A stretch of 64,000 bases of DNA, from assembly GCF_004104055.1 (NCBI RefSeq), contig NZ_QOVJ01000003.1:1-64000 (forward strand). Direction: 5' to 3'. Origin of the DNA: Leeuwenhoekiella aestuarii (lineage in GTDB: Bacteria; Bacteroidota; Bacteroidia; Flavobacteriales; Flavobacteriaceae). Position numbers and translations under genes: made by a program. The notes below the pieces were generated by a model, which worked only from the letters and a program-made list of their open reading frames with translations, was not told the DNA's origin and ran no database searches. Shown one piece after another: positions 53,734-62,144 of this stretch (its first letter is position 1; each line of letters begins with the position of its first letter).

Positions 53734-55401
53734 TTAGTTTAAGTTTGAAATTTTACCACCATCTAACCATAAAGTGCGTTCGCAGCAATTTTGCCAAGCA
53801 CGGTCTTTACTGGCTACAATTACAGCCCAACTGTTAGACTTGTCAAAAATGAAATTAACGATACGCTCTTTTTCTTCTGCAGAAAATTTAGTTAGAGGTT
53901 CTTTTAAAATCAGGACTTTAGGCTTGCGTACAATACTGCGCGCCATAACTATTTTATCTGCGATAGTACGAGATAATCGCTGCGCTTCAGGCTTAATCAT
54001 AGTGTGAAGCCCTTTAGGCTGTTCTTTGATGAATTCTGAAAGCCCCATATTTTTAATCGCCCAGTCCACGTCTTTCTCGGGTACTGTAGGATCGCCAAAA
54101 GTAATATTGTCTAAAATAGTTCCTTCAAATGGAGATTCTTCAGGGAAAGACTGTCCCAATAATGAACGGTAATGATTCGGGTTAATCCCTTTAAACGATT
54201 TGTTATTGATGTAAAACTCACCGGCTGTGGGTTCAAGGATCCCTGCGATAATTTTTAATAAGGTACTCTTTCCACTTCCGTTAGGGCCATTGATCAGAAG
54301 ATGCTCTCCTGGATTGACAGTAAGCGAAATGTCTTTAAGAATAGTTTTATTGTCTGTTGTATCTATATAACTGATATCTTTCAGTTCAAGAGTAAGATTA
54401 TCTGCATCAGTAAAAGGTTTGTCAAGATTTTGAGGCTCTAATTCTTTGTCTACAACCTGACCTACTTTTTCTAAAGCAGTAAGTAAATCGTAAAAATTCT
54501 CCAGTCCTAAAATTAGTTTTTCAACAGAATTTATAATGAGTAGAATGATGATTTCTGCAGCGACAAACTGACCAATATTCATCTGTTGATTGAGTACCAG
54601 AATACCACCTATCAATAAAAGACCGGCGGTAACAAGCACTTTAAATCCTATCATTTGCATAAACTGAATACGCAAAATTCTAAAGTGACTTTCTCGAGAA
54701 TCAATATAATCACTAACTAGGGCATCATTCTTATTAATGGCGAGACTGGAGCGACCCGAAAGTTTAAAACTCACAAGCGTTCGCGCAATTTCCTGAATCC
54801 AATGTGCGATTTTGTATTTGTATTTAGATTCGGTAAGACTGGTTTGCAGTCCCGTATTTCCTGTAAATTTAAAAACCAAATAGATCAAAATGATCAGAAG
54901 CAATCCATAAAAAATAAAGAATGGATGGTAAAAAGATAGTAAGATCAGTCCAAATACGATTTGTACCAAAGCTGCCGGAAAATCAAGAACAAGTTTATAT
55001 AATCCTTTTTGAATTGTAAGAATATCAAAAAAACGGTTTGCCAATTCTGGTGGGTAGTAATCATTAAGCTCACTCATTTTTATCTTCGGAAAGCGATAAG
55101 TAAACTCAAAAGAGGCACGTGTAAATATTTTTTGCTGAATGTTTTCAACAATACGTATCTGCATCAATTGAAGCGCACCAACAAAAGCTACTCCTAGTGT
55201 TACTAAAACAACGAGAATAATCCACGACGTGGTGATCTGCGCTCCCTGAATTAGGTTTACAATCGCCTGAATACCTAACGGAAGCGATAAACTCACGATA
55301 CCGGCAAAAATGGCGTAGTAAAGAATCTGAAGAAAATCTTGTTTTTCTAACTGCAGCAGACGTATAAAACGTTGCCAGGGCGTTAATGATTTATTATCCA
55401 T
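53734..55401 (-). CDS. ABC exporter protein with degenerate ATPase motifs
   Basis: 555 residues: a six-helix membrane domain (about 20-310) and a C-terminal ATP-binding domain (about 337-555). Walker A is normal (GPNGSGKST, Lys378) and the Q-loop Gln417 is kept. The signature LSGGQ reads LSRTI (476-480), the Walker B Asp is Lys500 (VLILKEP, with Glu501 kept), and the switch His is replaced by Ser531 (VASKDRAW). So it can probably bind ATP but is unlikely to hydrolyse it as a usual homodimer. No peptidase domain is present. First of the ABC-HlyD-TolC genes, 6 bp after the tetR stop. Cargo unknown. Confidence 0.9.
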   Translation of the reverse strand: MDNKSLTPWQRFIRLLQLEKQDFLQILYYAIFAGIVSLSLPLGIQAIVNLIQGAQITTSWIILVVLVTLGVAFVGALQLMQIRIVENIQQKIFTRASFEFTYRFPKIKMSELNDYYPPELANRFFDILTIQKGLYKLVLDFPAALVQIVFGLILLSFYHPFFIFYGLLLIILIYLVFKFTGNTGLQTSLTESKYKYKIAHWIQEIARTLVSFKLSGRSSLAINKNDALVSDYIDSRESHFRILRIQFMQMIGFKVLVTAGLLLIGGILVLNQQMNIGQFVAAEIIILLIINSVEKLILGLENFYDLLTALEKVGQVVDKELEPQNLDKPFTDADNLTLELKDISYIDTTDNKTILKDISLTVNPGEHLLINGPNGSGKSTLLKIIAGILEPTAGEFYINNKSFKGINPNHYRSLLGQSFPEESPFEGTILDNITFGDPTVPEKDVDWAIKNMGLSEFIKEQPKGLHTMIKPEAQRLSRTIADKIVMARSIVRKPKVLILKEPLTKFSAEEKERIVNFIFDKSNSWAVIVASKDRAWQNCCERTLWLDGGKISNLN

Positions 55402-55407
55402 AAAATT

Positions 55408-56082
55408 TTAGGAGTTTAATAAGTTTGATGTCAGGTGGATGAAATATTGAGAAGGGGAGGTTTTTGCTCCGCAATCTGTCAATGAAGTAAAATGATCTTT
55501 CAAAAAGTGTTGATGTAATGAACCTGCAAGAATGGTACTTGCAAGACTCGAAGGGTAAGGATAACCCTCATTTACATCTGCGATCATTTCTTTGAGACGA
55601 TTAGATAGTCTCTTATAAATCAGAAAATAACCCTCTTTGTTCTCGTCGTCGACTTCTTTAGTGAGATACGATTTAGAATATTCATTAATCACAATCTTAT
55701 TTAATGCTACCTCATTAATATGATTAAAGGATTGATCTTCTTCTACTTCACGTGTAAGAATTTCTATTGCTTGATTGAGCTTGTGTTTAGGGTCTTTGAT
55801 ATTTATAGTAGCAAATGCCAGTTGGTATTCTTTCCAACCCCAATACCAATTAGTAAGGTATATTAAGAACTTGTGCTTATTCTCAAAATACCGGTAAATA
55901 GAGCTCTCGTTAGACTGTATATGTTCACCCAGTTTTTTGAATGTAAAATTGTCAAAACCCAACTCGTTGATCAACAGAATTCCGTGCTCTACTATACGTT
56001 TACCTAGATCTGAAGACTCAGGATCTTTTAAATAGATGCTTTCATTAATTGAGATCTTCAGGTTTCGAAGTAAATCATTCAT
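55408..56082 (-). CDS. TetR-family transcriptional regulator of the export operon
   Basis: 224 residues from the ATG at 56082. N-terminal helix-turn-helix (about 28-70: IVEHGILLINELGFDNFTFKKLGEHIQSNESSIYRYFENKHKFL region, shown in short as GFDNFTFKKLGE and SIYRYFENK), then a ligand-binding helical domain. It heads the tetR-ABC-HlyD-TolC operon and lies immediately behind a 29-bp palindrome, which it probably binds to repress its own operon. The inducing ligand is unknown. Confidence 0.9.
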   Translation of the reverse strand: MNDLLRNLKISINESIYLKDPESSDLGKRIVEHGILLINELGFDNFTFKKLGEHIQSNESSIYRYFENKHKFLIYLTNWYWGWKEYQLAFATINIKDPKHKLNQAIEILTREVEEDQSFNHINEVALNKIVINEYSKSYLTKEVDDENKEGYFLIYKRLSNRLKEMIADVNEGYPYPSSLASTILAGSLHQHFLKDHFTSLTDCGAKTSPSQYFIHLTSNLLNS

Positions 56083-56100
56083 AAAAAATATATTTATTCG

Positions 56101-56129
56101 CAAAATTAATAGTAATACTATCAATTTTG
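56101..56129. promoter_or_regulatory. 29-bp palindromic operator overlapping the tetR promoter
   Basis: Thirteen of 14 base pairs match across the centre at 56115; the core is ATAGTAATACTAT (56109-56121) with arms CAAAATT and AATTTTG. The left arm forms the minus-strand -7 element TAATTTTG (56101-56108), 19 bp before the tetR ATG, so binding would block transcription. Confidence 0.7.
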
Positions 56130-56217
56130 AAAATTTTACAATTTTTTTAAGCTATATCGTTATAGTTATTTGATATAATTTTTTAGAAATGATAATCGCC
56201 TGAAATTGAGTTACTAA

Positions 56218-57078
56218 TTAGTAAGTGGTGGTCATATCCTCATCAATAACGATTATAAAATCTGCTTGATTTAAATATTCTTCTTCAAGATTTTCTAAGT
56301 TTTTTTGTGAAACGCTGCTAATAGTTGTATAGTTAAGGTTAGGTTCAGCTTGTTGCAAATACCATAAAATCCCCTCGTGAAAATCACTATGATAGGAACC
56401 GTTGTAGTGAATAAATACGTGATCAGGCTTTCGGTTTTTTATAATATAATATGCCATCGTCGCATCTTTTAAAGCTTGGGCCATTACGAGATTTGGAGAG
56501 CCGTGATCTCCCATCATTTTTAGGATTTTACGATAGCGTGGTAATTGCGAATCAAATGTTATGGGGAGAGGGGCAATCCATTGTTTTTCTTCAGAAGAAA
56601 GACTGTCTAAAGCTTCAAAGCCTTGTTTGTAAACCATACTAGCATAACGTCGCGGAACATTCGTTGCTATAAATTTTAAATTTTCCGTTTTAGCAAAATC
56701 AATAAGCGGCTGATAATCTGTTTTATGATTTATCCAAAGTCTGGCTGTAGAATCTAATTGTTTGAGATCTATGCTGTCATTTAAGTAGGCATTGATCTGA
56801 GCTTGGTTATCAGCTTCAATCATTTCTGCACCCAGAGTAAGTTTTTGAGTCTCCAACAGATCTTTAGTGACCTCTAACTCTAACCAATGAGCGATAGGGT
56901 TGTCGTGCATTTCACCAAAAAGAATAACGTCTTTTTTATGCTGAAGAGAGTCAAGCATCGTTTGATATGTCACTGAATTGCCTGAAGCATCAAACAAAGT
57001 GTAAGCTGGTTTATCCTGAGCGAAAATCGAAACAGGGAGAAATACAGATATTGTGATAAGTAGAAGATGTTTAAACAT
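56218..57078 (-). CDS. ChaN-like haem-binding-family protein, exported
   Basis: 286 residues. Signal peptide about 1-20 (ends SIFAQ), no lipobox cysteine. The ChaN / Cofac_haem_bdg fold is seen in ILFGEMHDNPIAHWLE, GAEMIEADNQAQINAYL, FIATNVPRRYASMVYKQG and VFIHYNGSYHSDFHEGI. Family members bind haem or act in iron uptake; the family also shares the fold of EreA-type hydrolases. Single gene. Confidence 0.87.
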   Translation of the reverse strand: MFKHLLLITISVFLPVSIFAQDKPAYTLFDASGNSVTYQTMLDSLQHKKDVILFGEMHDNPIAHWLELEVTKDLLETQKLTLGAEMIEADNQAQINAYLNDSIDLKQLDSTARLWINHKTDYQPLIDFAKTENLKFIATNVPRRYASMVYKQGFEALDSLSSEEKQWIAPLPITFDSQLPRYRKILKMMGDHGSPNLVMAQALKDATMAYYIIKNRKPDHVFIHYNGSYHSDFHEGILWYLQQAEPNLNYTTISSVSQKNLENLEEEYLNQADFIIVIDEDMTTTY

Positions 57079-57264
57079 GGCTCAGTTTTAATTCTAAAAA
57101 TACAACTTTATGTAAAGTGAGAGTGTGGGTAACTTAATACGGTTTAGTTGCAAAGACCATAAATCGAAGCAAGATTTTAGCTTTACTGAGAGCTGAAATT
57201 ATCACGCCTGGATCTCTGTTTAAATCTTAATTTTTTAATTAATCTAAATCGCTGTTGGGTTGCC

Positions 57265-57272
57265 TATCTTTG
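57265..57272 (+). promoter_or_regulatory. -7 element before the DEAD-box gene
   Basis: TATCTTTG within TATCTTTGCA, 18 bp before the ATG at 57291. Confidence 0.5.
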
Positions 57273-57290
57273 CAACTCTAAATAGAAACA

Positions 57291-58409
57291 ATGGCACAGA
57301 ATTTTAAAGAGCTTGGATTAAGTAATGGTTTGATCAAAGGGTTGAATGAATTAGGAATTGTAACTCCAACAGCAATACAAGCTGAAGTGATTCCTCTTTT
57401 ACTGGAGGGAAAAACGCATTTAGTAGGACAGGCACAAACCGGTACGGGTAAAACTGCTGCGTATGGATTACCTATTCTTGAGCAGGTAAACCCCAAACAA
57501 AAAAGCATTCAGGTGTTGATTTTGTGTCCCACTCGTGAATTGAGTCAACAGGTGGCAAAGCAGTTGTTTCGATTTACAAAATACACTGATAAGATTTTTA
57601 CCGAAGCCGTTTATGGTGGAGAGAAAATAGATATTCAGATCAAAAATCTGTCTCGTCCCACACATATAGTTGTTGCAACTCCGGGGAGGCTTATTGATCT
57701 GCTTAATCGTAAAGCTATAGACCTTTCTCAGGTAGAAACAGTTGTTTTAGATGAAGCTGATGAAATGCTTAGTATGGGCTTTAAGCAGCAACTTGACGAG
57801 ATTTTAGGATTTGTGAGGGATGTTGGGAACAAGTGGTTGTTTTCGGCGACAATGCCTCACGGTATTAAGCAAATTGTAAATGAGCATATGAATGCTGATG
57901 CGCATCGCATTCAGATAAGTAGAGATGTTGTAAATAAGAACATCGATCACAAGTTTTTACAGTGTGATGAAACAGAGAAACTGCCCATTTTGCTGAATTT
58001 TTTAAAAAGTAAAGGGGGGGAGCGTGGAATTATTTTTTGTAAGACCAAAACAGCCACAGCAAAATTAGCTAAACAGTTAGTGGCAAAAAATATTGCTGCG
58101 GAAGCTTTACAAGGGGATATGTTGCAGAAAGAGCGTGATAAAGTGATGCGTGCATTCAAAAATGAAAGCCTTCGGTTATTAGTAGCTACAGATATAGCTG
58201 CGCGCGGTCTGGATGTTCAAGATCTTACATTTGTAATTCACTACCAGATGCCAGATCAGGAAGAATACTATACGCATCGCAGCGGTCGAACTGCACGTGC
58301 CGGCAAAGAAGGGCTTTCACTGGCTCTAGTGACTTCAAAAGAACTGCGTATTCTTAGAAATTATGAGAAAGCTTTGGGAATAGGTTTTGGAGAAATTAAA
58401 AGCCGTTAA
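57291..58409 (+). CDS. DEAD-box RNA helicase, minimal core
   Basis: 372 residues. All core motifs are present: Q motif GIVTPTAIQ, motif I AQTGTGKT (48-55), PTRELS (80-85), TPGR, DEAD (154-157), SAT (185-187), then IIFCKTKTATAKLAKQL, DIAARGLDV and HRSGRTARAG. It ends just after the second RecA domain, without the basic C-terminal tail of RhlE or DeaD types. ATP-driven RNA remodelling, possibly in ribosome assembly or cold adaptation. Confidence 0.95.
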   Translation: MAQNFKELGLSNGLIKGLNELGIVTPTAIQAEVIPLLLEGKTHLVGQAQTGTGKTAAYGLPILEQVNPKQKSIQVLILCPTRELSQQVAKQLFRFTKYTDKIFTEAVYGGEKIDIQIKNLSRPTHIVVATPGRLIDLLNRKAIDLSQVETVVLDEADEMLSMGFKQQLDEILGFVRDVGNKWLFSATMPHGIKQIVNEHMNADAHRIQISRDVVNKNIDHKFLQCDETEKLPILLNFLKSKGGERGIIFCKTKTATAKLAKQLVAKNIAAEALQGDMLQKERDKVMRAFKNESLRLLVATDIAARGLDVQDLTFVIHYQMPDQEEYYTHRSGRTARAGKEGLSLALVTSKELRILRNYEKALGIGFGEIKSR

Positions 58410-58414
58410 TTTAA

Positions 58415-58711
58415 TTAATAACTTTCAATAACCTTTTTTAGGTCAGCGCGGGTTAGTACTCCGCTCTGGCGCCATACTTGTTTTCCGTCTTTAAAAAGCA
58501 TTAAAGTGGGCACACCGCGCACTTGAAATTTTTGAGCAAGCGTTTGGTTTTTGTCTACATCTACTTTGATAATTTTTACTTTTTCGCCCATATCCTTTTT
58601 CACATCCTCAAGAATAGGAGCAAGGGTTTGACACGGACCACACCATGTCGCAAAGAAATCTATTAAAACCGGGATTTCTGAATCTGTAAGGTTGCCAAAG
58701 CTTGTTTTCAT
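58415..58711 (-). CDS. trxA: Thioredoxin
   Basis: 98 residues. Small cytoplasmic thiol reductant with the active site W-C-G-P-C (Cys24 and Cys27), IIKVDVDKNQ, and the cis-proline loop RGVPTLMLF. Slightly shorter than E. coli thioredoxin (109). Convergent with the helicase gene, 5 bp apart. Confidence 0.95.
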   Translation of the reverse strand: MKTSFGNLTDSEIPVLIDFFATWCGPCQTLAPILEDVKKDMGEKVKIIKVDVDKNQTLAQKFQVRGVPTLMLFKDGKQVWRQSGVLTRADLKKVIESY

Positions 58712-58885
58712 ATCTACAAAATTAGAAGTATTATATCGATTAGGAAAATGCTTTAACTACATCTTAATACTATGCTAAGATGTCTCGTTATACGCGTTAA
58801 AGGGCGTTAATGCTTTATGCAAAGCTTTATCTGCGTTGTAACTTGCAAATGAACAAATTAACTGGCCACACTTAAAAACAATACT

Positions 58886-59533
58886 ATGGAAAAGAATAAA
58901 GAAAATGTACTGGTAGCAGGAGCAAACGGTACAACTGGAAAACAAGTTGTTTCTTATTTAAAAGAGTCTCAATATTTTAATCCTGTTGCTATGGTGCGTA
59001 AAGAAGAACAGCAAGAGCAATTTAAAATTCAAGACATAGATACAGTTTTGGGTGATCTGGAAAAAGATCTATCTCACGTGGTTAAAGGTATCGATAAAGT
59101 GATTTTTGCTGCTGGTTCTGGTGGAAATACAGGTCCTGAAAAAACTACTGCTGTAGACCAGGAAGGTGCTAAGAGTCTTATAGATGCTGCTAAAGATGCT
59201 GGGGTAAAGAAATTTGTGATGCTCAGTTCTATTAGTGCAGATAATCCAGAAAGCAGCGATACGTTGCGTCATTATCTCGAAGCAAAAAGAAATGCAGATA
59301 ACTATCTGAAGAAAAGTGGACTGACTTATACAATTTTACGCCCCGGAACTTTAAAAAATGAAACTGGTACTCGTAAAATTGAGGCTGCAATAGACGTAGA
59401 GCCCGGAAAAATCACAAGAGATGATGTTGCTTATACCTTAGTACATGTTCTTAATGATGATGTGGCTCATAATGCGGTATTTGAGATGATAGAAGGAGAT
59501 GAGCGTATTGAAGATGCTATTAAAGCATTTTAG
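58886..59533 (+). CDS. NAD(P)-binding atypical SDR / NmrA-like protein
   Basis: 215 residues. N-terminal nucleotide site VLVAGANGTTGKQVV, then VIFAAGSGGNTGPEKT, KFVMLSSISADNPE and a YLEAKRNADNYLKKSGLTYTILRPG-type region (YLEAKRNADNYL at about 131). This is the atypical SDR5 group related to flavin reductase B and NmrA. Substrate unknown. The gene stands alone and ends at a bidirectional terminator. Confidence 0.9.
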   Translation: MEKNKENVLVAGANGTTGKQVVSYLKESQYFNPVAMVRKEEQQEQFKIQDIDTVLGDLEKDLSHVVKGIDKVIFAAGSGGNTGPEKTTAVDQEGAKSLIDAAKDAGVKKFVMLSSISADNPESSDTLRHYLEAKRNADNYLKKSGLTYTILRPGTLKNETGTRKIEAAIDVEPGKITRDDVAYTLVHVLNDDVAHNAVFEMIEGDERIEDAIKAF

Positions 59534-59557
59534 TGCGAAAATTTTATAAAAAAAACA

Positions 59558-59589
59558 AAACCCTGTAAAGCAAGAGCGTTACAGGGTTT
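59558..59589. terminator. Bidirectional terminator, SDR gene / tRNA-Leu
   Basis: AAACCCTGTAA (59558-59568) pairs with TTACAGGGTTT (59579-59589) with a 10-base loop. Confidence 0.82.
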
Positions 59590-59604
59590 GTTTAGTTCTG
59601 GTAG

Positions 59605-59687
59605 TACCCGGAATGGGACTTGAACCCACACGTACAAAGTACACACGGCCCTCAACCGTGCCTGTCTACCAATTTCAGCATCCGGGT
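59605..59687 (-). tRNA. tRNA-Leu (anticodon GAG)
   Basis: 83 bases on the minus strand. Acceptor stem ACCCGGA / TCCGGGT, leucine-type long variable arm, D-loop AATTGGTAGAC and T-loop GGGTTCAAGTCCC. Anticodon loop TTGAGGG gives GAG. CCA is not encoded. Confidence 0.93.
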
Positions 59688-59710
59688 TTATTTAATTCAA
59701 AAATACATTA

Positions 59711-59739
59711 AAATTAAAACCAACTGTTGCATTGGTTTT
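59711..59739 (-). terminator. Terminator between tRNA-Lys and tRNA-Leu
   Basis: AAAACCAA (59716-59723) pairs with TTGGTTTT (59732-59739); the minus strand continues with a T-rich run. Confidence 0.6.
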
Positions 59740-59745
59740 GATTTG

Positions 59746-59818
59746 TGACTTGGCTGGGGCTCGAACCCAGGACCCTCTCCTTAAAAGGGAGATGCTCTGC
59801 CAACTGAGCTACCAAGTC
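59746..59818 (-). tRNA. tRNA-Lys (anticodon TTT), copy 1
   Basis: 73 bases. Acceptor stem GACTTGG / CCAAGTC, anticodon loop CTTTTAA (anticodon TTT), T-loop GGGTTCGAGCCC. CCA is not encoded. Identical to the copy at 59889-59961, 143 bp away. Confidence 0.95.
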
Positions 59819-59847
59819 GGTAATCTTAGTTCAATTCAAAACAATCT

Positions 59848-59880
59848 TAAAAAATAAAACCAGACGTTGAGATCTGGTTT
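59848..59880 (-). terminator. Terminator between the two tRNA-Lys genes
   Basis: AAACCAGA (59857-59864) pairs with TCTGGTTT (59873-59880); the minus strand continues TATTTTTTAAG. Confidence 0.65.
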
Positions 59881-59888
59881 ATATTTTG

Positions 59889-59961
59889 TGACTTGGCTGG
59901 GGCTCGAACCCAGGACCCTCTCCTTAAAAGGGAGATGCTCTGCCAACTGAGCTACCAAGTC
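59889..59961 (-). tRNA. tRNA-Lys (anticodon TTT), copy 2
   Basis: 73 bases, the same sequence as the copy at 59746-59818. It is nearest to the promoter at 59980-60011 and so is transcribed first. Confidence 0.95.
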
Positions 59962-59979
59962 TTTCCTTAAATGCGGGTG

Positions 59980-60011
59980 CAAATATACATCCATTTTTTT
60001 TATCTACACAA
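59980..60011 (-). promoter_or_regulatory. Promoter of the tRNA cluster
   Basis: On the minus strand TTG (60009-60011), 21 bases, then TATATTTG (59980-59987), a full Bacteroidota-type promoter 18 bp before tRNA-Lys copy 2. Confidence 0.6.
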
Positions 60012-60023
60012 GACTTTTTATGA

Positions 60024-60031
60024 TAAATTTG
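60024..60031 (+). promoter_or_regulatory. -7 element before aroK
   Basis: TAAATTTG 51 bp before the aroK ATG; no TTG at the expected distance. Confidence 0.4.
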
Positions 60032-60082
60032 AATAAAAATAAAGAGGCAGTTATAGGCTTCTGAAAATCAGTAAATTTAATA

Positions 60083-60601
60083 ATGAAAATATATTTAATT
60101 GGCTATATGGGATCGGGGAAATCTACTTTAGGGAAGATTTTAGCTCGAGAAAAAAATATGAATTTCATCGATTTTGATGAATACCTTGAAGAAAAAGAAG
60201 GGAAACGTATAGCTGATCTATTCAAAGAAAAAGGAGAAATATACTTTAGAAAGCAAGAAGCTTGTTATCTACAAGAGCTTTTAGATGGCTTTGATAATAC
60301 AATTATAAGTCTTGGAGGTGGTACACCTTGCTATGGTGATGCTATGCAGCGTATAAAAGCCGCTGAAGGAACTTCAGTATATATAAATGTAAAAGTTGAA
60401 GAATTAACTAATCGTTTGTCGTCACAGCGCGATCACAGACCTGTTTTAAAGCATCAGGATACACCAGAGAAGTTAGAAGAGTTTGTGCGTAAGCATTTAT
60501 TTGAGCGCAGTTTTTACTACAATCAGGCAGATCTAAAAATTAGAGTTGAGGGACACACAGTAGCCCAATTGATAAGCGAACTAGACGAAAAACTATTCTA
60601 A
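60083..60601 (+). CDS. aroK: Shikimate kinase
   Basis: 172 residues. Phosphorylates shikimate with ATP in aromatic amino acid synthesis. P-loop GYMGSGKST (7-15), substrate Asp in FIDFDEYLE, IYFRKQE with the substrate-binding Arg, SLGGGTPC, and the lid motif RPVLK. Its last 9 bases overlap the convergent PRTase gene. Confidence 0.95.
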   Translation: MKIYLIGYMGSGKSTLGKILAREKNMNFIDFDEYLEEKEGKRIADLFKEKGEIYFRKQEACYLQELLDGFDNTIISLGGGTPCYGDAMQRIKAAEGTSVYINVKVEELTNRLSSQRDHRPVLKHQDTPEKLEEFVRKHLFERSFYYNQADLKIRVEGHTVAQLISELDEKLF

Positions 60602-61096
60602 TATTGCAGAATCTTTACCCGGCTTGAAGCGCACCTTAACGCGTTCTTGTAAAGAAGTGCTAAGAGAAATTCCTTTAAAATCTGCTTTAACTGGGTATTT
60701 TTTATGGTTTCTATTTACCAATACTGCGGTTTTAAATTTTTTCAGCGGAACGTCAAGAAAATATTTTACACCATAAATGAGTGTGGTTCCAGAATTTAAA
60801 ACATCATCAATCAAGACTAAGGATTTATCTTGATACTTTGTTGCATCTAATGAAGTTTCAACGGTGCCTTGAGGTTCCATTTTATTCATAGTAACCTTAC
60901 AAAGTGTGCATTTAAGGTCAGACACTTCTTCGAGAATTGTTTTAAGACGCTCTGCGATCACATAGCCGTTTAGGGCAATACCGGCTAGAATAATTTCTTG
61001 CTCATCTACATTACTCTCATAGATCTGATAAGCAATACGGCGTATTTTATTTTGAATATCCTCGTGATTAAGTATGGTCTGCACGGCAGTTTTCAT
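60593..61096 (-). CDS. PyrR-like phosphoribosyltransferase
   Basis: 167 residues. PRPP-binding loop LVLIDDVLNSGTTLIYG at about 104-120, PRTase fold with LAGIALNGYVIAERL near the N-terminus. Similar in shape to PyrR, the pyrimidine attenuation regulator / weak uracil PRTase, but whether it regulates pyr genes or salvages a base here is not shown. It overlaps the methyltransferase gene by 4 bp as third gene of S4-TPMT-PRTase. Confidence 0.88.
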   Translation of the reverse strand: MKTAVQTILNHEDIQNKIRRIAYQIYESNVDEQEIILAGIALNGYVIAERLKTILEEVSDLKCTLCKVTMNKMEPQGTVETSLDATKYQDKSLVLIDDVLNSGTTLIYGVKYFLDVPLKKFKTAVLVNRNHKKYPVKADFKGISLSTSLQERVKVRFKPGKDSAILE

Positions 61097-61695
61097 CGGG
61101 TCGTTGTTGTTAATTTTTCAAAGATAAAAAAGAGTTCTTTGCCATCTCGTGGTTTTATAGAATTATAACACCGTTCTAAAGTTTTTATGCTGAAGTATTC
61201 AGAGAAAAGTTTTTGATATTCAATAAAACTTCCTCCGAAGGGAGGACCATTTTTCGTTAATAGGAAATCAAAAAAGACGCCTGCTAGTTTTCCGTTAGGC
61301 ATTAATAATTCAAAACACTTTTCAGCATAGTCTGGTCTTAGTTCTGGCTGAAGAGCACAAAAAAAAGTTTGTTCAAGAATCAGGTCGTAATTTCCTGTAT
61401 GGTCAAAAAAATTTCCTTCTATAAAATGAGAAGATGAAACTTGAGGTAAAGACTTTTGAAGCTGGTTTAAAGCAGTCTTAGAAAGATCAATCACCGTTAC
61501 ATTTTGAAAGCCATTTTTAATTAGATACTGAGCCTCGTGACCAAAACCAGCACCCGGAATTAAAATCTTCAGACTTTTATTAGTAAGCTGATCAACATAT
61601 GTTTTTAAAGGTGTTGATATAGTACCAATGTTCCAGCCGGTTTCCTGATTTAAATATCTGTTTTCCCAATATTTTTTGTTTAAATCAGTCTTCAA
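61093..61695 (-). CDS. TPMT-family SAM-dependent methyltransferase
   Basis: 200 residues. N-terminal KKYWENRYLNQETGWNIG is the thiopurine methyltransferase family start; then LKILIPGAGFGHEAQYL (SAM site), VIDLSKTAL, LILEQTFFCALQPELRPDYAEK. Members methylate thiols, halides or selenium/tellurium compounds; the substrate is not known. Overlaps the S4 gene by 11 bp and the PRTase gene by 4 bp. Confidence 0.9.
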   Translation of the reverse strand: MKTDLNKKYWENRYLNQETGWNIGTISTPLKTYVDQLTNKSLKILIPGAGFGHEAQYLIKNGFQNVTVIDLSKTALNQLQKSLPQVSSSHFIEGNFFDHTGNYDLILEQTFFCALQPELRPDYAEKCFELLMPNGKLAGVFFDFLLTKNGPPFGGSFIEYQKLFSEYFSIKTLERCYNSIKPRDGKELFFIFEKLTTTTR

Positions 61696-62068
61696 AAAAG
61701 TCGTCGTTTTCGTGAAAATCGTCCAGGTCGCGGCGGTCTTTTTTAGTAGGCCTTCCGGTACCTTTTTTACGGTAATAGTCCTTAGAGTATTTTAACAGAT
61801 CTAATTTTTCAAGATTTTCTGCAGGTGTTTTATCTGCACAATACAAACCTACCAGTTTAGCGCCAACTCGGCTAGGAGGGTGTGCTAAAACCTCAATAAC
61901 ATAGTTGATTTGGTTTTTTCTTACCTGTATAGTGTCTGAAGGAAAAACTTCTCTTGAGGGTTTTACTGCAACATCATTTATTTTAACCTGTCCTTTTTTA
62001 CAGGCATTTGTAGCGATAGAACGGGTTTTAAAGTACCGTATACACCACAAATATTTATCAACACGCAT
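61685..62068 (-). CDS. S4-domain RNA-binding protein, Hsp15-like
   Basis: 127 residues. S4 domain at the N-terminus (MRVDKYLWCIRYFKTRSIATNACKKG region; key RVDKYLW and KTRS), with the substrate-binding VKINDVAVKPSREVFPSD, and a basic, then acidic C-terminal tail. Hsp15 (HslR) binds stalled 50S subunits with nascent chains; the same role is likely. First gene of a three-gene overlapping operon. Confidence 0.91.
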   Translation of the reverse strand: MRVDKYLWCIRYFKTRSIATNACKKGQVKINDVAVKPSREVFPSDTIQVRKNQINYVIEVLAHPPSRVGAKLVGLYCADKTPAENLEKLDLLKYSKDYYRKKGTGRPTKKDRRDLDDFHENDDFFED

Positions 62069-62144
62069 AATCTATTGCTTTAAAGCTCGTTTTTAACAAT
62101 ACAAAAATAGCGTAAAATTGTATCTTGCGCGACCTAAAAGCAAT

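Noticed and set aside
59590-59970. tRNA cluster as an integration site
   Set aside because: No integrase gene, no direct repeat of a tRNA end beyond the duplicated gene itself, and neighbours are ordinary genes.
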